From Vagococcus sp. CY52-2 (GTDB taxonomy: Bacteria; Bacillota; Bacilli; Lactobacillales; Vagococcaceae), in the NCBI RefSeq assembly GCF_022655055.1, contig NZ_CP093384.1:62001-126000 (forward strand): 64,000 bases of DNA. The letters run 5' to 3'. A program made the translations under genes and the position numbers. The notes beneath the pieces are model-generated. The model had not been told where the DNA came from. It ran no database searches and worked only from the letters and a program-made list of their open reading frames with translations. Position 1 is the stretch's first letter. Each line of letters starts with the position of its first letter. Below are positions 24,639-35,379 of the stretch, piece after piece.

Positions 24639-27600
24639 ATGATTAATATGTACCTCAATCAAAGTATGATGACTATAATAGAACAAGATGAACAAGTGAA
24701 AGAGTGGCTTGATAATAGTGAGACACAAAAATCACAATTGATTACAGGTTTAGCTGGTTCAGCTAAGAGCTTAGTGATGTCGACGTTGCTGAAAAAAAAT
24801 AAAAAGATCATGATTGTGACCCCTAATTTATATTATGGGACTAAATTGATGGACGACTTGCAACACATTGTTGACGAGTCTTATTTGCATTTCTTCCCTG
24901 TTGATGAAGTGGCAGCAGTTGAAATGTCCTTTTCTTCTCCGGAAGCACTAGCTGAGAGGATTAATAGCATGGTGTTTTTAAATAGTGATGAGCCAGGGAT
25001 TATCGTTACACCATTAGCTGGATTACGTCGTTTTTTACCAGCTCCTAATAATTGGAAAAATAGTGTGTTATCTGTTGAAGTAGGAGGTATAATCGATTTA
25101 ACAACTTTACCCGAAACATTAGTCTCTCTAGGGTATGTTAGAGAACAAATGATAGGAAAACCAGGTGAATTTAGTATTAGAGGAAGTATCATTGATATTT
25201 ATCCTTTAACTAGTGAATACCCTGTGCGTATCGATTTGTTTGATGATGAGATTGATTCGTTGCGTTTGTTTGATGTAGAAACCCAACGTTCGTTATCAGA
25301 TGTAGAGAATATATTAATTCCACCAGCTATGGATCAAGTGGTAACAAAAGATGAATTAGCAAACGCGGCAAGTGTATTAGATGAGGCGTTAAGTAAAAAA
25401 ATTGATGGCATAAAAGATATTGATAGAAAAAATCAGTTAACTGCTTATAAAAATTATACAGTGGGTGAGTGGGGCAGTGGCCATCCAACTGATGATATTA
25501 GTCAATATATTGATATGATTTATGAGGAAAAATATCATTTAAGTGATTATTTATCTCATGACGATTTGGTGGTATTTGATGATTATAGTCGCATGATTGA
25601 TACGGAAAAAGAGATTTTACGAGAAGAAGCAGAATGGTTAACGATCAAGTTAGAAGATAATCCAGTGTTTGAAGACCGAACGCTTGGTGGTGATTTTAGA
25701 CAGATTATGAAAAAAATGCCACAACATCGGACATTTTTCTCTCTGTTTCAAAAAGGGATGGGAAATTTGCGTTTTTCTTCCATTTATCCGTTTGAATACC
25801 GTGCGATGCAACAATTCTTTGGACAGTTGCCGCTCTTAAAGGCAGAGATGGATCGTTGGGCAAAACAAAAACAAACGGTCGTGGTACTAGTCGAAGATAC
25901 CGAACGTAGTAAAACGGTAGAACGCTTGTTTATTGATGCGGATATTTCTGTTGTCGTCAATAACAAAAAAGAGTTGTTAAAAGGGCAAGCACAAATCCAG
26001 GTTGGCTTATTAGAATCAGGGTTTGAGTTGCCGCAAGATAATTTAATCGTGTTAGTAGAAAAAGAAATTCTACATACCAGAACGAAACGTCAAGCACGTA
26101 AACAAACCATTTCTAATGCGGAACGATTAAAGAGTTATAATGAATTAAGTCCTGGTGATTATGTGGTTCATGCTAATCACGGGATTGGTAAATACATTGG
26201 CATGGAGACATTACTAAGTGGTGGCACACACCAGGATTACATGACCATTTTGTATCAAAATAACGATAAATTGTTTATTCCAGTGACCCAGTTAGATTTA
26301 ATTCAAAAATATGTGGCTTCTGAGTCTAGAACGCCACGTATTAATAAATTAGGTGGTAGTGAGTGGACAAAGACAAAGAAAAAAGTATCGGCAAAAGTTG
26401 AAGATATCGCGGATGATTTAATTCAATTATATGCAGCAAGAGAAGCTGAAGTAGGATATGCTTTTTCACCAGATGACAATTACCAGCATGAGTTTGACAA
26501 TGCCTTCCCGTACGCAGAAACGGACGACCAATTGCGAAGTATCCAAGAAATTAAGAAAGACATGGAGAAAACACGACCAATGGACCGTTTGCTTGTAGGG
26601 GACGTGGGTTACGGGAAGACAGAAGTGGCTTTGCGTGCAGCGTTTAAAGCAGTTAGAGATGGCAAACAAGTCGCATTCTTAGTCCCAACGACTATCTTAG
26701 CTCAACAGCACTATGAAACGATGTTAGACCGATTTAAAAATTTTCCAGTAAGTATTGGGTTAATGAGTCGATTTAGAACGAAAAAACAACAAGAAGAAAC
26801 GATTGATCAATTGAAAAAAGGTCAAATAGATATTATTGTTGGCACGCATCGAATTTTATCAAAAGACTTAGAGTTTATGGATTTAGGATTGCTTATCATT
26901 GATGAGGAACAACGTTTTGGCGTGAAACATAAAGAGCGACTAAAACAATTACGTGCACAAGTGGATGTATTGACACTGACAGCTACACCGATTCCAAGAA
27001 CATTGCACATGTCCATGTTGGGGGTGCGAGATTTATCGGTTATTGAAACCCCGCCGGCTAATCGTTACCCAGTGCAAACATATGTGATGGAGAAAAATCC
27101 AGGGGCTATACGTGAGGCGTGTGAGCGAGAAATTGCGCGTGGTGGACAAGTGTTTTATCTATACAATCGTGTGGATACGATTGAGCAAAAAGTCGATGAA
27201 TTAAAAATGCTATTACCTAACGCTCGTATTTCTTATGCACATGGTCAAATGACAGAAATTCAGTTAGAAAATGCGTTAATGGAATTTATTAATGGTGAAT
27301 ACGATATTTTAGTGACAACGACGATTATTGAAACAGGGGTTGATATTCCTAATGTAAATACGTTGTTTGTGGAAAACGCCGATCACATGGGATTATCTCA
27401 GCTTTATCAGTTAAGAGGTCGTGTTGGCCGAAGTAATCGCGTGGCGTATGCTTATTTTATGTATGAACCGCAAAAAGTCTTAAATGAAGTGAGCGAGAAA
27501 CGACTTCAAGCGATTAAAGATTTTACGGAATTAGGTTCAGGATTTAAAATTGCCATGCGAGATTTGTCAATTCGTGGTGCTGGAAACCTGTTAGGTGCTC

Positions 27601-28202
27601 AGCAACATGGCTTTATTGACTCAGTCGGGTTTGATATGTACACTCATATGCTTAATGAAGCAGTTAATCGTAAGCGTGGTGTCGATAGTAAAGAGACGAA
27701 AACAGTAACTGAAATTGACTTGGGCATTGATGCGTATATTCCAAGTGATTATATAGAAGATGAGCGTCAAAAAATTGAAATGTATAAGCGAATTAGACAA
27801 CTTGAAAATCAAGAGATGTATGATGAATTAGAAGCTGATCTATTAGATAGATTTGGTGAATACCCTGATGAAGTCGCAAATCTATTAACTGTTGGGTTGA
27901 TAAAAATGAATGCTGATTTTGCCTTAATTGATAAAATTCAAAAGAAAAAGCAATCAATTTATGTTGAATTAAGCAAGGAAGGCACGTCTGCTTACACAAT
28001 CGAGCAGTTATTTAAAGCTTTATCAAAAACAACTTTAAAAGCAGAAATCAGTACAGACGAGCATTTGGCTGTGACATTCAAACTAGGTAAAGACACAACC
28101 GTTGCAATATGGTTACATGAAGTGTCAACATTTATTGAAGCATTAAGGCAAGAGCGATATGCTAAAAAAGATGTACGGGATGATGCGAATGGAAAAAATT
28201 AA
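24639..28202 (+). CDS. mfd: Transcription-repair coupling factor
   Basis: The 1187-residue Mfd pushes stalled RNA polymerase off DNA lesions and recruits UvrA. An N-terminal UvrB-like module (1-470) leads to the RNA-polymerase-interaction domain (GDYVVHANHGIGKYIG, about 505-520). The SF2 translocase has Walker A GDVGYGKTEVALR, the DEEQ box IIDEEQRFG, TATPIPRTLHM, and the RecG-like TRG region (ETGVDIPNVNT, LYQLRGRVGRS). A C-terminal autoinhibitory domain ends the protein. Its start is the ATG 4 nt after AAAGGGGG; the ATG at 24648 is possible. Its 3' end overlaps the flippase gene by 14 nt. Confidence 0.96.
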   Translation: MINMYLNQSMMTIIEQDEQVKEWLDNSETQKSQLITGLAGSAKSLVMSTLLKKNKKIMIVTPNLYYGTKLMDDLQHIVDESYLHFFPVDEVAAVEMSFSSPEALAERINSMVFLNSDEPGIIVTPLAGLRRFLPAPNNWKNSVLSVEVGGIIDLTTLPETLVSLGYVREQMIGKPGEFSIRGSIIDIYPLTSEYPVRIDLFDDEIDSLRLFDVETQRSLSDVENILIPPAMDQVVTKDELANAASVLDEALSKKIDGIKDIDRKNQLTAYKNYTVGEWGSGHPTDDISQYIDMIYEEKYHLSDYLSHDDLVVFDDYSRMIDTEKEILREEAEWLTIKLEDNPVFEDRTLGGDFRQIMKKMPQHRTFFSLFQKGMGNLRFSSIYPFEYRAMQQFFGQLPLLKAEMDRWAKQKQTVVVLVEDTERSKTVERLFIDADISVVVNNKKELLKGQAQIQVGLLESGFELPQDNLIVLVEKEILHTRTKRQARKQTISNAERLKSYNELSPGDYVVHANHGIGKYIGMETLLSGGTHQDYMTILYQNNDKLFIPVTQLDLIQKYVASESRTPRINKLGGSEWTKTKKKVSAKVEDIADDLIQLYAAREAEVGYAFSPDDNYQHEFDNAFPYAETDDQLRSIQEIKKDMEKTRPMDRLLVGDVGYGKTEVALRAAFKAVRDGKQVAFLVPTTILAQQHYETMLDRFKNFPVSIGLMSRFRTKKQQEETIDQLKKGQIDIIVGTHRILSKDLEFMDLGLLIIDEEQRFGVKHKERLKQLRAQVDVLTLTATPIPRTLHMSMLGVRDLSVIETPPANRYPVQTYVMEKNPGAIREACEREIARGGQVFYLYNRVDTIEQKVDELKMLLPNARISYAHGQMTEIQLENALMEFINGEYDILVTTTIIETGVDIPNVNTLFVENADHMGLSQLYQLRGRVGRSNRVAYAYFMYEPQKVLNEVSEKRLQAIKDFTELGSGFKIAMRDLSIRGAGNLLGAQQHGFIDSVGFDMYTHMLNEAVNRKRGVDSKETKTVTEIDLGIDAYIPSDYIEDERQKIEMYKRIRQLENQEMYDELEADLLDRFGEYPDEVANLLTVGLIKMNADFALIDKIQKKKQSIYVELSKEGTSAYTIEQLFKALSKTTLKAEISTDEHLAVTFKLGKDTTVAIWLHEVSTFIEALRQERYAKKDVRDDANGKN

Positions 28203-29766
28203 AGTAGAAAAAACTGTTTTAAAAGGAACGTTGATTTTAACGATTACGTCTTTTGTGGTAAAGATACTGAGTGCTGTGTATCGCGTGCCATTTCAAAATT
28301 TAGTGGGAGACGAAGGGTTTTATGTGTACCAACAAGTGTACCCTATCTATGGTATTGCGATGACATTGTCGTTATCTGGTATGCCTGTATTTTTATCAAA
28401 AATTTTAGCTAGTGAAGAGTCTTTGATTGAAAGAAAAAAAATTCTTACCCAATTTTTTTACTATGTTAGTTTCTTGTCTATCTATTTATTTTTAGGCTTA
28501 TTTGTTGGGGCACCACTCATTGCCATGATGATGGGAGACAAAGAGCTCATACCACTTATTCGTGTTGTATCGTTGGTATTTTTACTGGTACCATTTTTAT
28601 CTACTTTTAGAGGTTATTTTCAAGGAGAGGTGAATATGTTACCAACTGCAACCTCGCAGTTAGTGGAACAGGGAATTCGTGTGGGAATTATTTTACTTTC
28701 TGGTTGGTTGTTTTATACGCAAAGTTTAGATGTTTACCAAGTAGGAAGTATTGCCACATCAGGAGCGATTATGGGTGGAATATGTGCGATTGTGGTGTTA
28801 ATATACTATGCAAGAAAGCAGCCGTTATCTTTTTATCCAATTCCCTCAAAGGAACAGCGTGATAATGGATTGCTAAGACGATTAATATTAGAAGGTGGAA
28901 CGCTTTGCTTTTTTAGTGCTTACCTCGTAATTTTTCAATTGATTGATTCATTTACGATAAAAAAATATTTAGTTTTTTCAGGGATACCGGATCTATCAGC
29001 TAAAATAGCCAAGGGAGTCTTTGATAGAGGACAGCCATTGGTACAATTAGGATTGGTTGTGGCCATTGCAATGACTGCTACATTCATGCCGACGTTAACT
29101 CATTACTATAAAAGTAAAAAGAAATCAGATTATCAATCAATGGTGTTATCCTATTTAAAAGTGTCATTGAGTATTTCTGTGGCAGCAGGTATTGGATTGG
29201 CCATCATGATTCCATTTATCAATGTGACACTTTTTAGCAACAATGATGGCGCATCAACATTGTCGCTATTTGTACTATCTGTTAGTATTGCCTCAATGAT
29301 TCAAACGTATCAAACAATTTATCAAAGTCAAAACCGAGTACATTATCAATTTGTCGCTGCAATATTTGGTGTGTTATTGAAGAGTATTTTGACACCATGT
29401 TTAACCTATTATTTTGGAACAATGGGGTCAAGCGTAAGTACGTTACTGGGGTTGTTAGGTTGTTTACTTGTTTTGCATCATTACCTGATCCGTAAGGGAT
29501 TTGACGTAGCGGTTGGCAAACTTTTTTTAATAAAATTATTGATTAGTTTAGGGTTGATGGCTATTGGAGTCTATGGATTTAGAGTTATCTGTTTAGCTAA
29601 CGGTTTACTCATAACTCATAGAGGAGTGACGTTTGCTTTAACACTAATAGGTGTCTTTATTGGAGTGACTATCTATCTAATAAGTATTGTGAAATTTAAA
29701 TTATTTAGTTATGATGAATGGAACATGTTGCCATTTGGCCAAAAAATATATAAACATTTTTATTAA
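28189..29766 (+). CDS. MATE/MVF-family oligosaccharide flippase (YabM/SpoVB-like)
   Basis: A 525-residue polytopic membrane protein with about 14 hydrophobic segments. TLILTITSFVVKILSAVYRVPFQNLVGDEG at the start is the PST/MurJ-like signature; it is written here for its position at residues 12-41 only. The family flips lipid-linked wall or polysaccharide precursors. Its place after mfd matches Bacillus yabM, whose paralogues include MurJ-like and SpoVB proteins. ATG 28189 lies inside the end of mfd after GGGAT, giving a 14-nt overlap and likely translational coupling. Confidence 0.85.
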   Translation: MEKIKVEKTVLKGTLILTITSFVVKILSAVYRVPFQNLVGDEGFYVYQQVYPIYGIAMTLSLSGMPVFLSKILASEESLIERKKILTQFFYYVSFLSIYLFLGLFVGAPLIAMMMGDKELIPLIRVVSLVFLLVPFLSTFRGYFQGEVNMLPTATSQLVEQGIRVGIILLSGWLFYTQSLDVYQVGSIATSGAIMGGICAIVVLIYYARKQPLSFYPIPSKEQRDNGLLRRLILEGGTLCFFSAYLVIFQLIDSFTIKKYLVFSGIPDLSAKIAKGVFDRGQPLVQLGLVVAIAMTATFMPTLTHYYKSKKKSDYQSMVLSYLKVSLSISVAAGIGLAIMIPFINVTLFSNNDGASTLSLFVLSVSIASMIQTYQTIYQSQNRVHYQFVAAIFGVLLKSILTPCLTYYFGTMGSSVSTLLGLLGCLLVLHHYLIRKGFDVAVGKLFLIKLLISLGLMAIGVYGFRVICLANGLLITHRGVTFALTLIGVFIGVTIYLISIVKFKLFSYDEWNMLPFGQKIYKHFY

Positions 29767-29785
29767 TTGATTTAGGAGGACATTG

Positions 29786-30046
29786 ATGAGATTAGATAAA
29801 TTTTTAAAAATTTCAAGAATTATAAAACGTCGAACAATTGCAAAAGAAATAGCTGATAAAGGTCGGATTCAAGTGAATCACAAATTAGCTAAATCATCTA
29901 CCCCTGTTAAAATAGGAGATGTGATTACAATCATGTTTGGTAATAAAACATTAGAAGTTAAAGTATTAGACTTAAAAGACACAACTAAAAAAGATGAAGC
30001 AAAAGATTTATACGAAATTATTAGCGAAATCAAAAATCAAAACTAA
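29786..30046 (+). CDS. rqcP: S4-domain RNA-binding protein RqcP
   Basis: An 86-residue S4-domain protein. [21 protein letters not shown] and [13 protein letters not shown] form the RNA-binding core, followed by a short charged tail. In Bacillus the orthologue (YabO) works with RqcH to add alanine tails to nascent chains on stalled 50S subunits, the bacterial ribosome-quality-control pathway. ATG 29786 is chosen because AGGAGG lies 6 nt upstream; the preceding TTG is not needed. It lies 19 nt after the flippase gene, and the YabP/YabQ sporulation genes that follow it in Bacillus are missing. Confidence 0.9.
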   Translation: MRLDKFLKISRIIKRRTIAKEIADKGRIQVNHKLAKSSTPVKIGDVITIMFGNKTLEVKVLDLKDTTKKDEAKDLYEIISEIKNQN

Positions 30047-30062
30047 AATCAGCGATAAGTAT

Positions 30063-30091
30063 TAGACATTAATGAGGCTAGTTGGTATAAT
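30063..30091 (+). promoter_or_regulatory. Promoter of divIC
   Basis: TAGACA (30063-30068), 17 nt, TATAAT (30086-30091) with an extended TGG. It lies 38 nt upstream of the divIC start. Confidence 0.6.
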
Positions 30092-30128
30092 GAACCCAAG
30101 TATAAACAGAAATGGAGTCTAATGTATC

Positions 30129-30512
30129 ATGAGTGAGAAAAAAACGTTATTAGCCCTTGAGACAAGCGAAAAAAGACTTCCGTCACCAATGGCGAAAGCT
30201 CAACGTGAACAAAAGCAAATGATTTACAAACGACGACGCTTAACGGTTATGTTTGTGTTAGCCTTTGGTTTATTTACGTTCATGGGAATTAACTTATTTC
30301 GCAATGGACAACATCTGTTATCACTACAACAAAATCACACAGAGGTAAAAAAGGAATATGCAAAAGTAAAAACAGAAAAGAAGGATTTGGAAAACGAAGT
30401 AAAATTGTTAAAGGATCCCGAATATGTTGAGAAAGTTGCACGTGCCAAATATTTTTACTCTAAAGAAGGCGAACAAGTATATAGCATCCCAGGACTGAGT
30501 GGTGCAAATTAA
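30129..30512 (+). CDS. divIC: Septum formation initiator DivIC/FtsB
   Basis: A 127-residue bitopic membrane protein: a cytoplasmic basic segment with YKRRR, one membrane helix (about 38-57), then an extracellular coiled coil (LQQNHTEVKKEYAKVKTEKK) and a short domain with KDPEYVEKVARAKYFY. It pairs with FtsL and DivIB in the divisome. The DPEYVEKVAR motif is diagnostic. The ribosome site (GGAG, about 11 nt upstream) is weak. It sits between rqcP and the S1-domain gene, as in other Firmicutes. Confidence 0.92.
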   Translation: MSEKKTLLALETSEKRLPSPMAKAQREQKQMIYKRRRLTVMFVLAFGLFTFMGINLFRNGQHLLSLQQNHTEVKKEYAKVKTEKKDLENEVKLLKDPEYVEKVARAKYFYSKEGEQVYSIPGLSGAN

Positions 30513-30585
30513 AGCAGTGGCAATCGAGTATTAAGTTAATAAAAAAATAATATATAAAGAGGATTCAAGGAGGAAATATTTTTTT

Positions 30586-31071
30586 ATGTCAATCGAAGTG
30601 GGGACAAAGTTATCTGGTAAAGTGTCAGGTATTACTAATTTTGGAGCGTTTGTAGATTTAGGTGATGGAAAAACAGGATTGGTACATATCAGTGAGGTAT
30701 CTAATAGCTTTGTAAAAGATATCAACGATGTTTTAAAGATGAATGACGAAGTTGAAGTAAAAGTCATGAGTGTTGGAGATGACGGAAAAATTGGGTTATC
30801 AATCAAGCGTGCCAACGAAGAAGAACGCCCAGCACAGCGTGAGCGTAAAGAATACAAACGTTCATCAAATAATTACCAGTCTGATCGTAACAACCGAGGT
30901 GGAAATGACCGTGGTAGAAATAATCGTAAACCTGCAGCAGTAGCTACTCCACAAAAAGAAAGTTTTGATTCATTAATGACTAACTTCTTAAAAGATAGTG
31001 ATGATAGATTAAGTACATTAAAACGCAGTACTGAAGGAAAACGTGGCGGACGTGGCGGACGTCGTAACTAA
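30586..31071 (+). CDS. yabR: S1-domain RNA-binding protein (YabR-like)
   Basis: A 161-residue protein. The N-terminal S1/OB domain (about 1-72) reads GTKLSGKVSGITNFGAFVDL, GLVHISEVS and GKIGLSIKRA. A basic, disordered Arg/Gly/Asn tail (about 80-161) contains several RG and GGRGG clusters, suited to RNA contact. Relatives bind mRNA or ribosomes; the exact role is unsettled. ATG 30586 follows AAGGAGG. It lies after divIC as in Bacillus and is closed by a terminator. Confidence 0.88.
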   Translation: MSIEVGTKLSGKVSGITNFGAFVDLGDGKTGLVHISEVSNSFVKDINDVLKMNDEVEVKVMSVGDDGKIGLSIKRANEEERPAQRERKEYKRSSNNYQSDRNNRGGNDRGRNNRKPAAVATPQKESFDSLMTNFLKDSDDRLSTLKRSTEGKRGGRGGRRN

Positions 31072-31079
31072 ATAGATAG

Positions 31080-31111
31080 AAGGGTAAGAGAGTTCTCTTA
31101 TCCTTTTTTTA
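31080..31111 (+). terminator. Intrinsic terminator after yabR
   Basis: AAGGGTAAGAGA pairs with TCTCTTATCCTT (one G-T) and is followed by a run of T, only 9 nt after the stop. Read-through or a weak internal promoter must serve tilS. Confidence 0.8.
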
Positions 31112-31135
31112 TATGGAAAAGTGGGAGGAAAGTTT

Positions 31136-32530
31136 GTGTACCAAGAATTTGAAAAGATTATTCAATCAGAGTACCAGTTGATGCCACAAACTCATATTGT
31201 GGTAGGAGTATCTGGAGGAGTTGACTCAATGGTGTTACTGCATTTGTTGTGTCAAATACCCAAAGATCAACGTCCAGTGATTTATGTTGCACATATTAAC
31301 CACCAGTTAAGAGCTGAATCAGAAGTGGAACAATTATTTGTAGAAAGTTATGCCAAAAAATATCAAATACCCTGTTTTGTCGGTATATGGGACGAAGGAA
31401 AAACTGTTGATACAAATGTAGAGCAACAAGCAAGAACATTTCGCTATACTTTTTTTGATAAAGTGATGCAAGAAACAAATAGCACGTATTTATTAACGGC
31501 TCATCATAAAGATGATGCTGTCGAAACAATCTTGATGCGATGGATTCAAGGTAGTCAATTAAGAAAATTGGTTGGGATTGAAAAAAAACGCTCACTGGGA
31601 GTCAATCAGGTTATTCGCCCATTATTAAGTTTTTCTAAAAAAGAACTTTATGAATACGCTAAAGAAAAAAATATCCCGTATCATGAAGATAGTAGTAACC
31701 TTTCTGATAATTATTTCCGAAATCGTATTCGTCATCACATCCGTCCTATGCTGGAAATAGAAAATCCTAATTTTGGTAACGGAATATTGCGCTTATCTCA
31801 AGAAATTTCCAATCAAAGGCAAGTTATCGATGAATTACTGCAGCCTTTAATTGAATTACTTGTTTCTTATCAAAATAATACATGGCAATTAGATTATATT
31901 TCGTTAAAAAAACACAATTTAGCGATACAGTCTGAAGTAATTCGATATATATTAACAGATATTCAAGAAAAAACTAGCCTTGTTGTAGGATATGAGCATA
32001 TGAATCAGTTACAAAAACTGATTAGTAATGATAAACCAAATCAACAGTTATTATTAGGAAATAATTGGATTGTTGAAAAAAATTATGACATACTCACTAT
32101 CTATCAAAAGAAAAAGTCATTAAATGAATATACTGTATTTGATTTGGCAAAAAATCAGGGTGTATTTTTGTCTAATAATCAGTGGTTAGGATTTTTTGAA
32201 TTGGGTAAAGAAGTTATTCCGAATGAATTGATTAACTGGCACTTAAAAGAGATGATTTACACACATGGGAAACATCATACGATTCGAGTCAGAAAACGTG
32301 AAGCTGGTGACAGATTCGTATATAATTATAAAGGTCAGACTAAGAAAGTATCACGATATTTTATTGATGAAAAAATACCAACTAAATTACGTGATTTAAG
32401 TTGGCTCGTTTTCGATGAAAAAGGGTATCTTCTATGGCTTTTACCATTTAGAGAATCTTATTTGAGTATTCATCATGAAACTGATAAAATACAGTATAAG
32501 CTCGTCTACTTATATCAAAGGGATGAGTAA
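31136..32530 (+). CDS. tilS: tRNA(Ile)-lysidine synthase
   Basis: A 464-residue enzyme. It attaches lysine to C34 of the CAU-anticodon isoleucine tRNA using ATP, changing its charging from Met to Ile. The PP-loop VVGVSGGVDSMVLLHLL (about 24-40), THHKDDAVET-like LTAHHKDDAVE, and the C-terminal TilS domain (RKREAGDRFVY and KKVSRYFIDEKIP, about 375-420) are all present. GTG 31136 lies 7 nt after GGAGG and is preferred to the GTG at 31121, which overlaps that site. It is followed by hpt 18 nt later. Confidence 0.93.
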   Translation: MYQEFEKIIQSEYQLMPQTHIVVGVSGGVDSMVLLHLLCQIPKDQRPVIYVAHINHQLRAESEVEQLFVESYAKKYQIPCFVGIWDEGKTVDTNVEQQARTFRYTFFDKVMQETNSTYLLTAHHKDDAVETILMRWIQGSQLRKLVGIEKKRSLGVNQVIRPLLSFSKKELYEYAKEKNIPYHEDSSNLSDNYFRNRIRHHIRPMLEIENPNFGNGILRLSQEISNQRQVIDELLQPLIELLVSYQNNTWQLDYISLKKHNLAIQSEVIRYILTDIQEKTSLVVGYEHMNQLQKLISNDKPNQQLLLGNNWIVEKNYDILTIYQKKKSLNEYTVFDLAKNQGVFLSNNQWLGFFELGKEVIPNELINWHLKEMIYTHGKHHTIRVRKREAGDRFVYNYKGQTKKVSRYFIDEKIPTKLRDLSWLVFDEKGYLLWLLPFRESYLSIHHETDKIQYKLVYLYQRDE

Positions 32531-32548
32531 GTTTGGAAGGAGAACCCA

Positions 32549-33094
32549 ATGTTAGAAAAAGATATCGAAAAAACATTTTATTCAGAACAACAAATTCAAG
32601 AACGAGTTGCTGTTTTAGGTGAAGAGATTAGTCGTGAGTATCAGGATAAGTTTCCTTTAGTTGTGGGTATTTTAAAAGGAGCCGTTCCGTTTTTATCGGA
32701 TTTAGTTCGTGCTATGCCAATTCACATGGAAATGGATTTTATGGATGTGTCAAGTTACGGTAATGCGACTGTCTCATCTGGTGAAGTTCGTATTTTGAAA
32801 GATTTAAGTACAGTAGTTGAAGGTCGTCATATTATCTTAGTAGAAGATATTATCGATAGTGGACGTACATTAAAATATCTTGTTGACTTATTGAAACACC
32901 GTAAAGCAGCTTCTGTTAAAATTGTGACGATGCTTGATAAACCAGAAGGTCGTGTTGTTGATATGGCAGCTGACTATGTTGGTTTTGAAGTGCCAAACGA
33001 ATTTGTTGTAGGATATGGTTTAGATTATGCTGAAGATTATCGTAATCTTCCATATATCGGTGTATTGAAACCAGAAATATACGAAAATGCTTAA
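32549..33094 (+). CDS. hpt: Hypoxanthine-guanine phosphoribosyltransferase
   Basis: A 181-residue purine-salvage enzyme, making IMP or GMP from the base and PRPP. The PRPP motif [14 protein letters not shown], the loop [12 protein letters not shown] and the [10 protein letters not shown] segment are intact. ATG 32549 follows GGAGAAC. In this conserved block tilS, hpt and ftsH are adjacent. In Bacillus, TilS and Hpt together activate ftsH transcription, which may also apply here. Confidence 0.95.
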   Translation: MLEKDIEKTFYSEQQIQERVAVLGEEISREYQDKFPLVVGILKGAVPFLSDLVRAMPIHMEMDFMDVSSYGNATVSSGEVRILKDLSTVVEGRHIILVEDIIDSGRTLKYLVDLLKHRKAASVKIVTMLDKPEGRVVDMAADYVGFEVPNEFVVGYGLDYAEDYRNLPYIGVLKPEIYENA

Positions 33095-33174
33095 TTTTTC
33101 GAACATTTAGTGTTACAATAATTTCTTAGTAATGATTACAAACTAAAAATTTAATATAGAGAAGGAGGACATGT

Positions 33175-35274
33175 ATGAATAAAAAGAATTCAGGGATGCG
33201 CAACTCGCTTTATTATATTATTGTATTTTTATCAATGATTACAATAGTATACTTCTTCTTTGGACAAGGCGGCGACCAATCTCCAACTATAAATTATTCA
33301 ACGTTCTATCAACAATTAAAAGATGATCAAATTAAAGACTTTACTGTTCAACCTGCTAATGGCGTTTACAAAATCACGGGTGAGTACCATGAAGATCAGA
33401 AAATTACTGATTCAGGTGGGTTACCAATATTTGGTAAAACAAAAGTAAAATCAAAACGATTTACAACATCTGTCTTACCTAATGATGCAACCATTGCTAA
33501 TATTAGCGAAACAGCGAGTGAATCTGGTACCAAATTTGTTGTTAAAGAACAATCAAACAACAGTGTTTGGGTATCATTATTGTTTAGTTTCTTACCAGTT
33601 TTATTGATGGTATTCCTATTCTATATGATGATGGGACAAGGTGGACAAGGTGGTGGAAATGGCCGTGTCATGAACTTTGGGAAATCTAAAACAAAAGAAG
33701 CAGATAAAAAATCAATCAATGTTCGTTTTTCTGACGTAGCAGGAGCTGAAGAAGAAAAACAAGAATTAGTAGAAGTAGTTGAATTCTTGAAAGACCCACG
33801 TCGTTTCGTGGAACTTGGTGCTAGAATTCCTGCGGGTGTGTTACTTGAGGGACCTCCCGGAACAGGTAAAACATTATTAGCAAAAGCTGTTGCCGGAGAA
33901 GCTGGCGTACCATTCTTCTCTATTTCAGGTTCAGACTTTGTTGAGATGTTTGTCGGTGTTGGGGCAAGTCGTGTACGTGACTTGTTTGAAACAGCGAAAA
34001 AATCAGCTCCAGCGATTATCTTCATCGATGAAATTGATGCAGTTGGTCGTCAACGTGGTGCTGGTATGGGTGGGGGTCACGATGAACGTGAACAAACCCT
34101 TAACCAATTGCTTGTTGAAATGGATGGTTTCAATGGTAATGAAGGAGTTATCGTTATTGCTGCAACAAACCGTTCAGATGTGTTGGACCCTGCATTACTT
34201 CGTCCAGGACGTTTTGACAGACAAGTTCTTGTTGGAACACCTGATGTTAAAGGTCGTGAACAAATTTTGCGAGTTCATTCTCGTAACAAACCTTTAGCAA
34301 ACGATGTTGATTTAAAAGTTGTCGCACAACAAACACCAGGATTTGCCGGTGCAGACTTAGAAAACGTATTAAACGAAGCTGCCCTTGTAGCGGCTCGACG
34401 TAATAAAAAGAAAATTGACGCATCAGATATTGATGAAGCACAAGATAGAGTCATTGCTGGTCCTGCTAAGAAAGACCGCATGATTAGTAAAAAAGAACGT
34501 TCAATGGTTGCTTACCATGAAGCAGGTCATACAATCTGTGGATTAGTGCTAAGCGATGCAAGAATTGTCCATAAAGTAACCATCGTTCCACGTGGACGTG
34601 CTGGCGGATACATGATTGCTTTACCAAAAGAAGATCGTTTCTTAATGACTCAAAACGAAATGTTCGAACAAATCGTTGGATTACTTGGTGGACGTGTGGC
34701 CGAAGAAATTATCTTTGGTGTGAAATCTACTGGGGCAAGTAATGACTTTGAACAAGCAACTAACTTAGCTCGTTCAATGGTAACTGAGTATGGTATGAGT
34801 GATTCATTAGGTCCTGTACAATATGAAGGAAACCATCAAGTCTTTGTTGGCCGTGATTATGGACAAACAAAAACTTATTCAGAACAAGTTGCGTTCCAAA
34901 TCGATGAGGAAGTTCGTAATATCTTGAACCGTGCTCATCAAAAAGCGGTTGAAATTATTGAAGCACATCGTGATGAACACAAGTTAATCGCAGAGTCACT
35001 ACTTAAATACGAAACACTTGATGCGAAACAAATTAAATCATTATTTGAAGACGGTAAAATGCCAAGTGATGATAAACCTGAAGAGTATCCAAGTGAAAAA
35101 GATGGTTCTTTTGAAGAAGTTAAAGAAGCGTTAGAGAAAAAAGACGCTGAAAAACAAAAAGCTGAATTTTCTGAAGAAAAAGAAGCAGAGCACAATTTAA
35201 AAGAGCGTGATGAAGAATTATCACAATCGATTAAAGAAGCTGAAGAAGCTGTGAAAGAAGATAAATCTGAGTAA
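33175..35274 (+). CDS. ftsH: ATP-dependent zinc metalloprotease FtsH
   Basis: A 699-residue membrane-bound AAA+ protease that degrades misfolded membrane proteins and some regulators. Two membrane helices (about 11-29 and 122-144) flank an extracellular domain. The AAA domain follows with Walker A GPPGTGKT (about 224), Walker [12 protein letters not shown] and the arginine-finger region RPGRFDRQ. The zinc protease has HEAGH (about 446) and a distal Asp. A long acidic, Lys/Glu-rich tail (about 630-699) is typical of lactobacilli and enterococci. ATG 33175 follows GAAGGAGG. An extended -10, TGTTACAAT, lies at 33111-33119. Confidence 0.97.
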   Translation: MNKKNSGMRNSLYYIIVFLSMITIVYFFFGQGGDQSPTINYSTFYQQLKDDQIKDFTVQPANGVYKITGEYHEDQKITDSGGLPIFGKTKVKSKRFTTSVLPNDATIANISETASESGTKFVVKEQSNNSVWVSLLFSFLPVLLMVFLFYMMMGQGGQGGGNGRVMNFGKSKTKEADKKSINVRFSDVAGAEEEKQELVEVVEFLKDPRRFVELGARIPAGVLLEGPPGTGKTLLAKAVAGEAGVPFFSISGSDFVEMFVGVGASRVRDLFETAKKSAPAIIFIDEIDAVGRQRGAGMGGGHDEREQTLNQLLVEMDGFNGNEGVIVIAATNRSDVLDPALLRPGRFDRQVLVGTPDVKGREQILRVHSRNKPLANDVDLKVVAQQTPGFAGADLENVLNEAALVAARRNKKKIDASDIDEAQDRVIAGPAKKDRMISKKERSMVAYHEAGHTICGLVLSDARIVHKVTIVPRGRAGGYMIALPKEDRFLMTQNEMFEQIVGLLGGRVAEEIIFGVKSTGASNDFEQATNLARSMVTEYGMSDSLGPVQYEGNHQVFVGRDYGQTKTYSEQVAFQIDEEVRNILNRAHQKAVEIIEAHRDEHKLIAESLLKYETLDAKQIKSLFEDGKMPSDDKPEEYPSEKDGSFEEVKEALEKKDAEKQKAEFSEEKEAEHNLKERDEELSQSIKEAEEAVKEDKSE

Positions 35275-35309
35275 AAATAGTTTTAAGATTGAAACAAATA
35301 CGTTATGAT

Positions 35310-35342
35310 AAGTGGGATATACGAAAGTATAGCCCACTTTTT
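35310..35342 (+). terminator. Intrinsic terminator after ftsH
   Basis: AAGTGGGATATAC pairs with GTATAGCCCACTT (one mismatch) over a GAAA loop, then T-run. Confidence 0.75.
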
Positions 35343-35379
35343 AATTGGGAATAATAAAGAAAGAAAGTAGGCACGATAA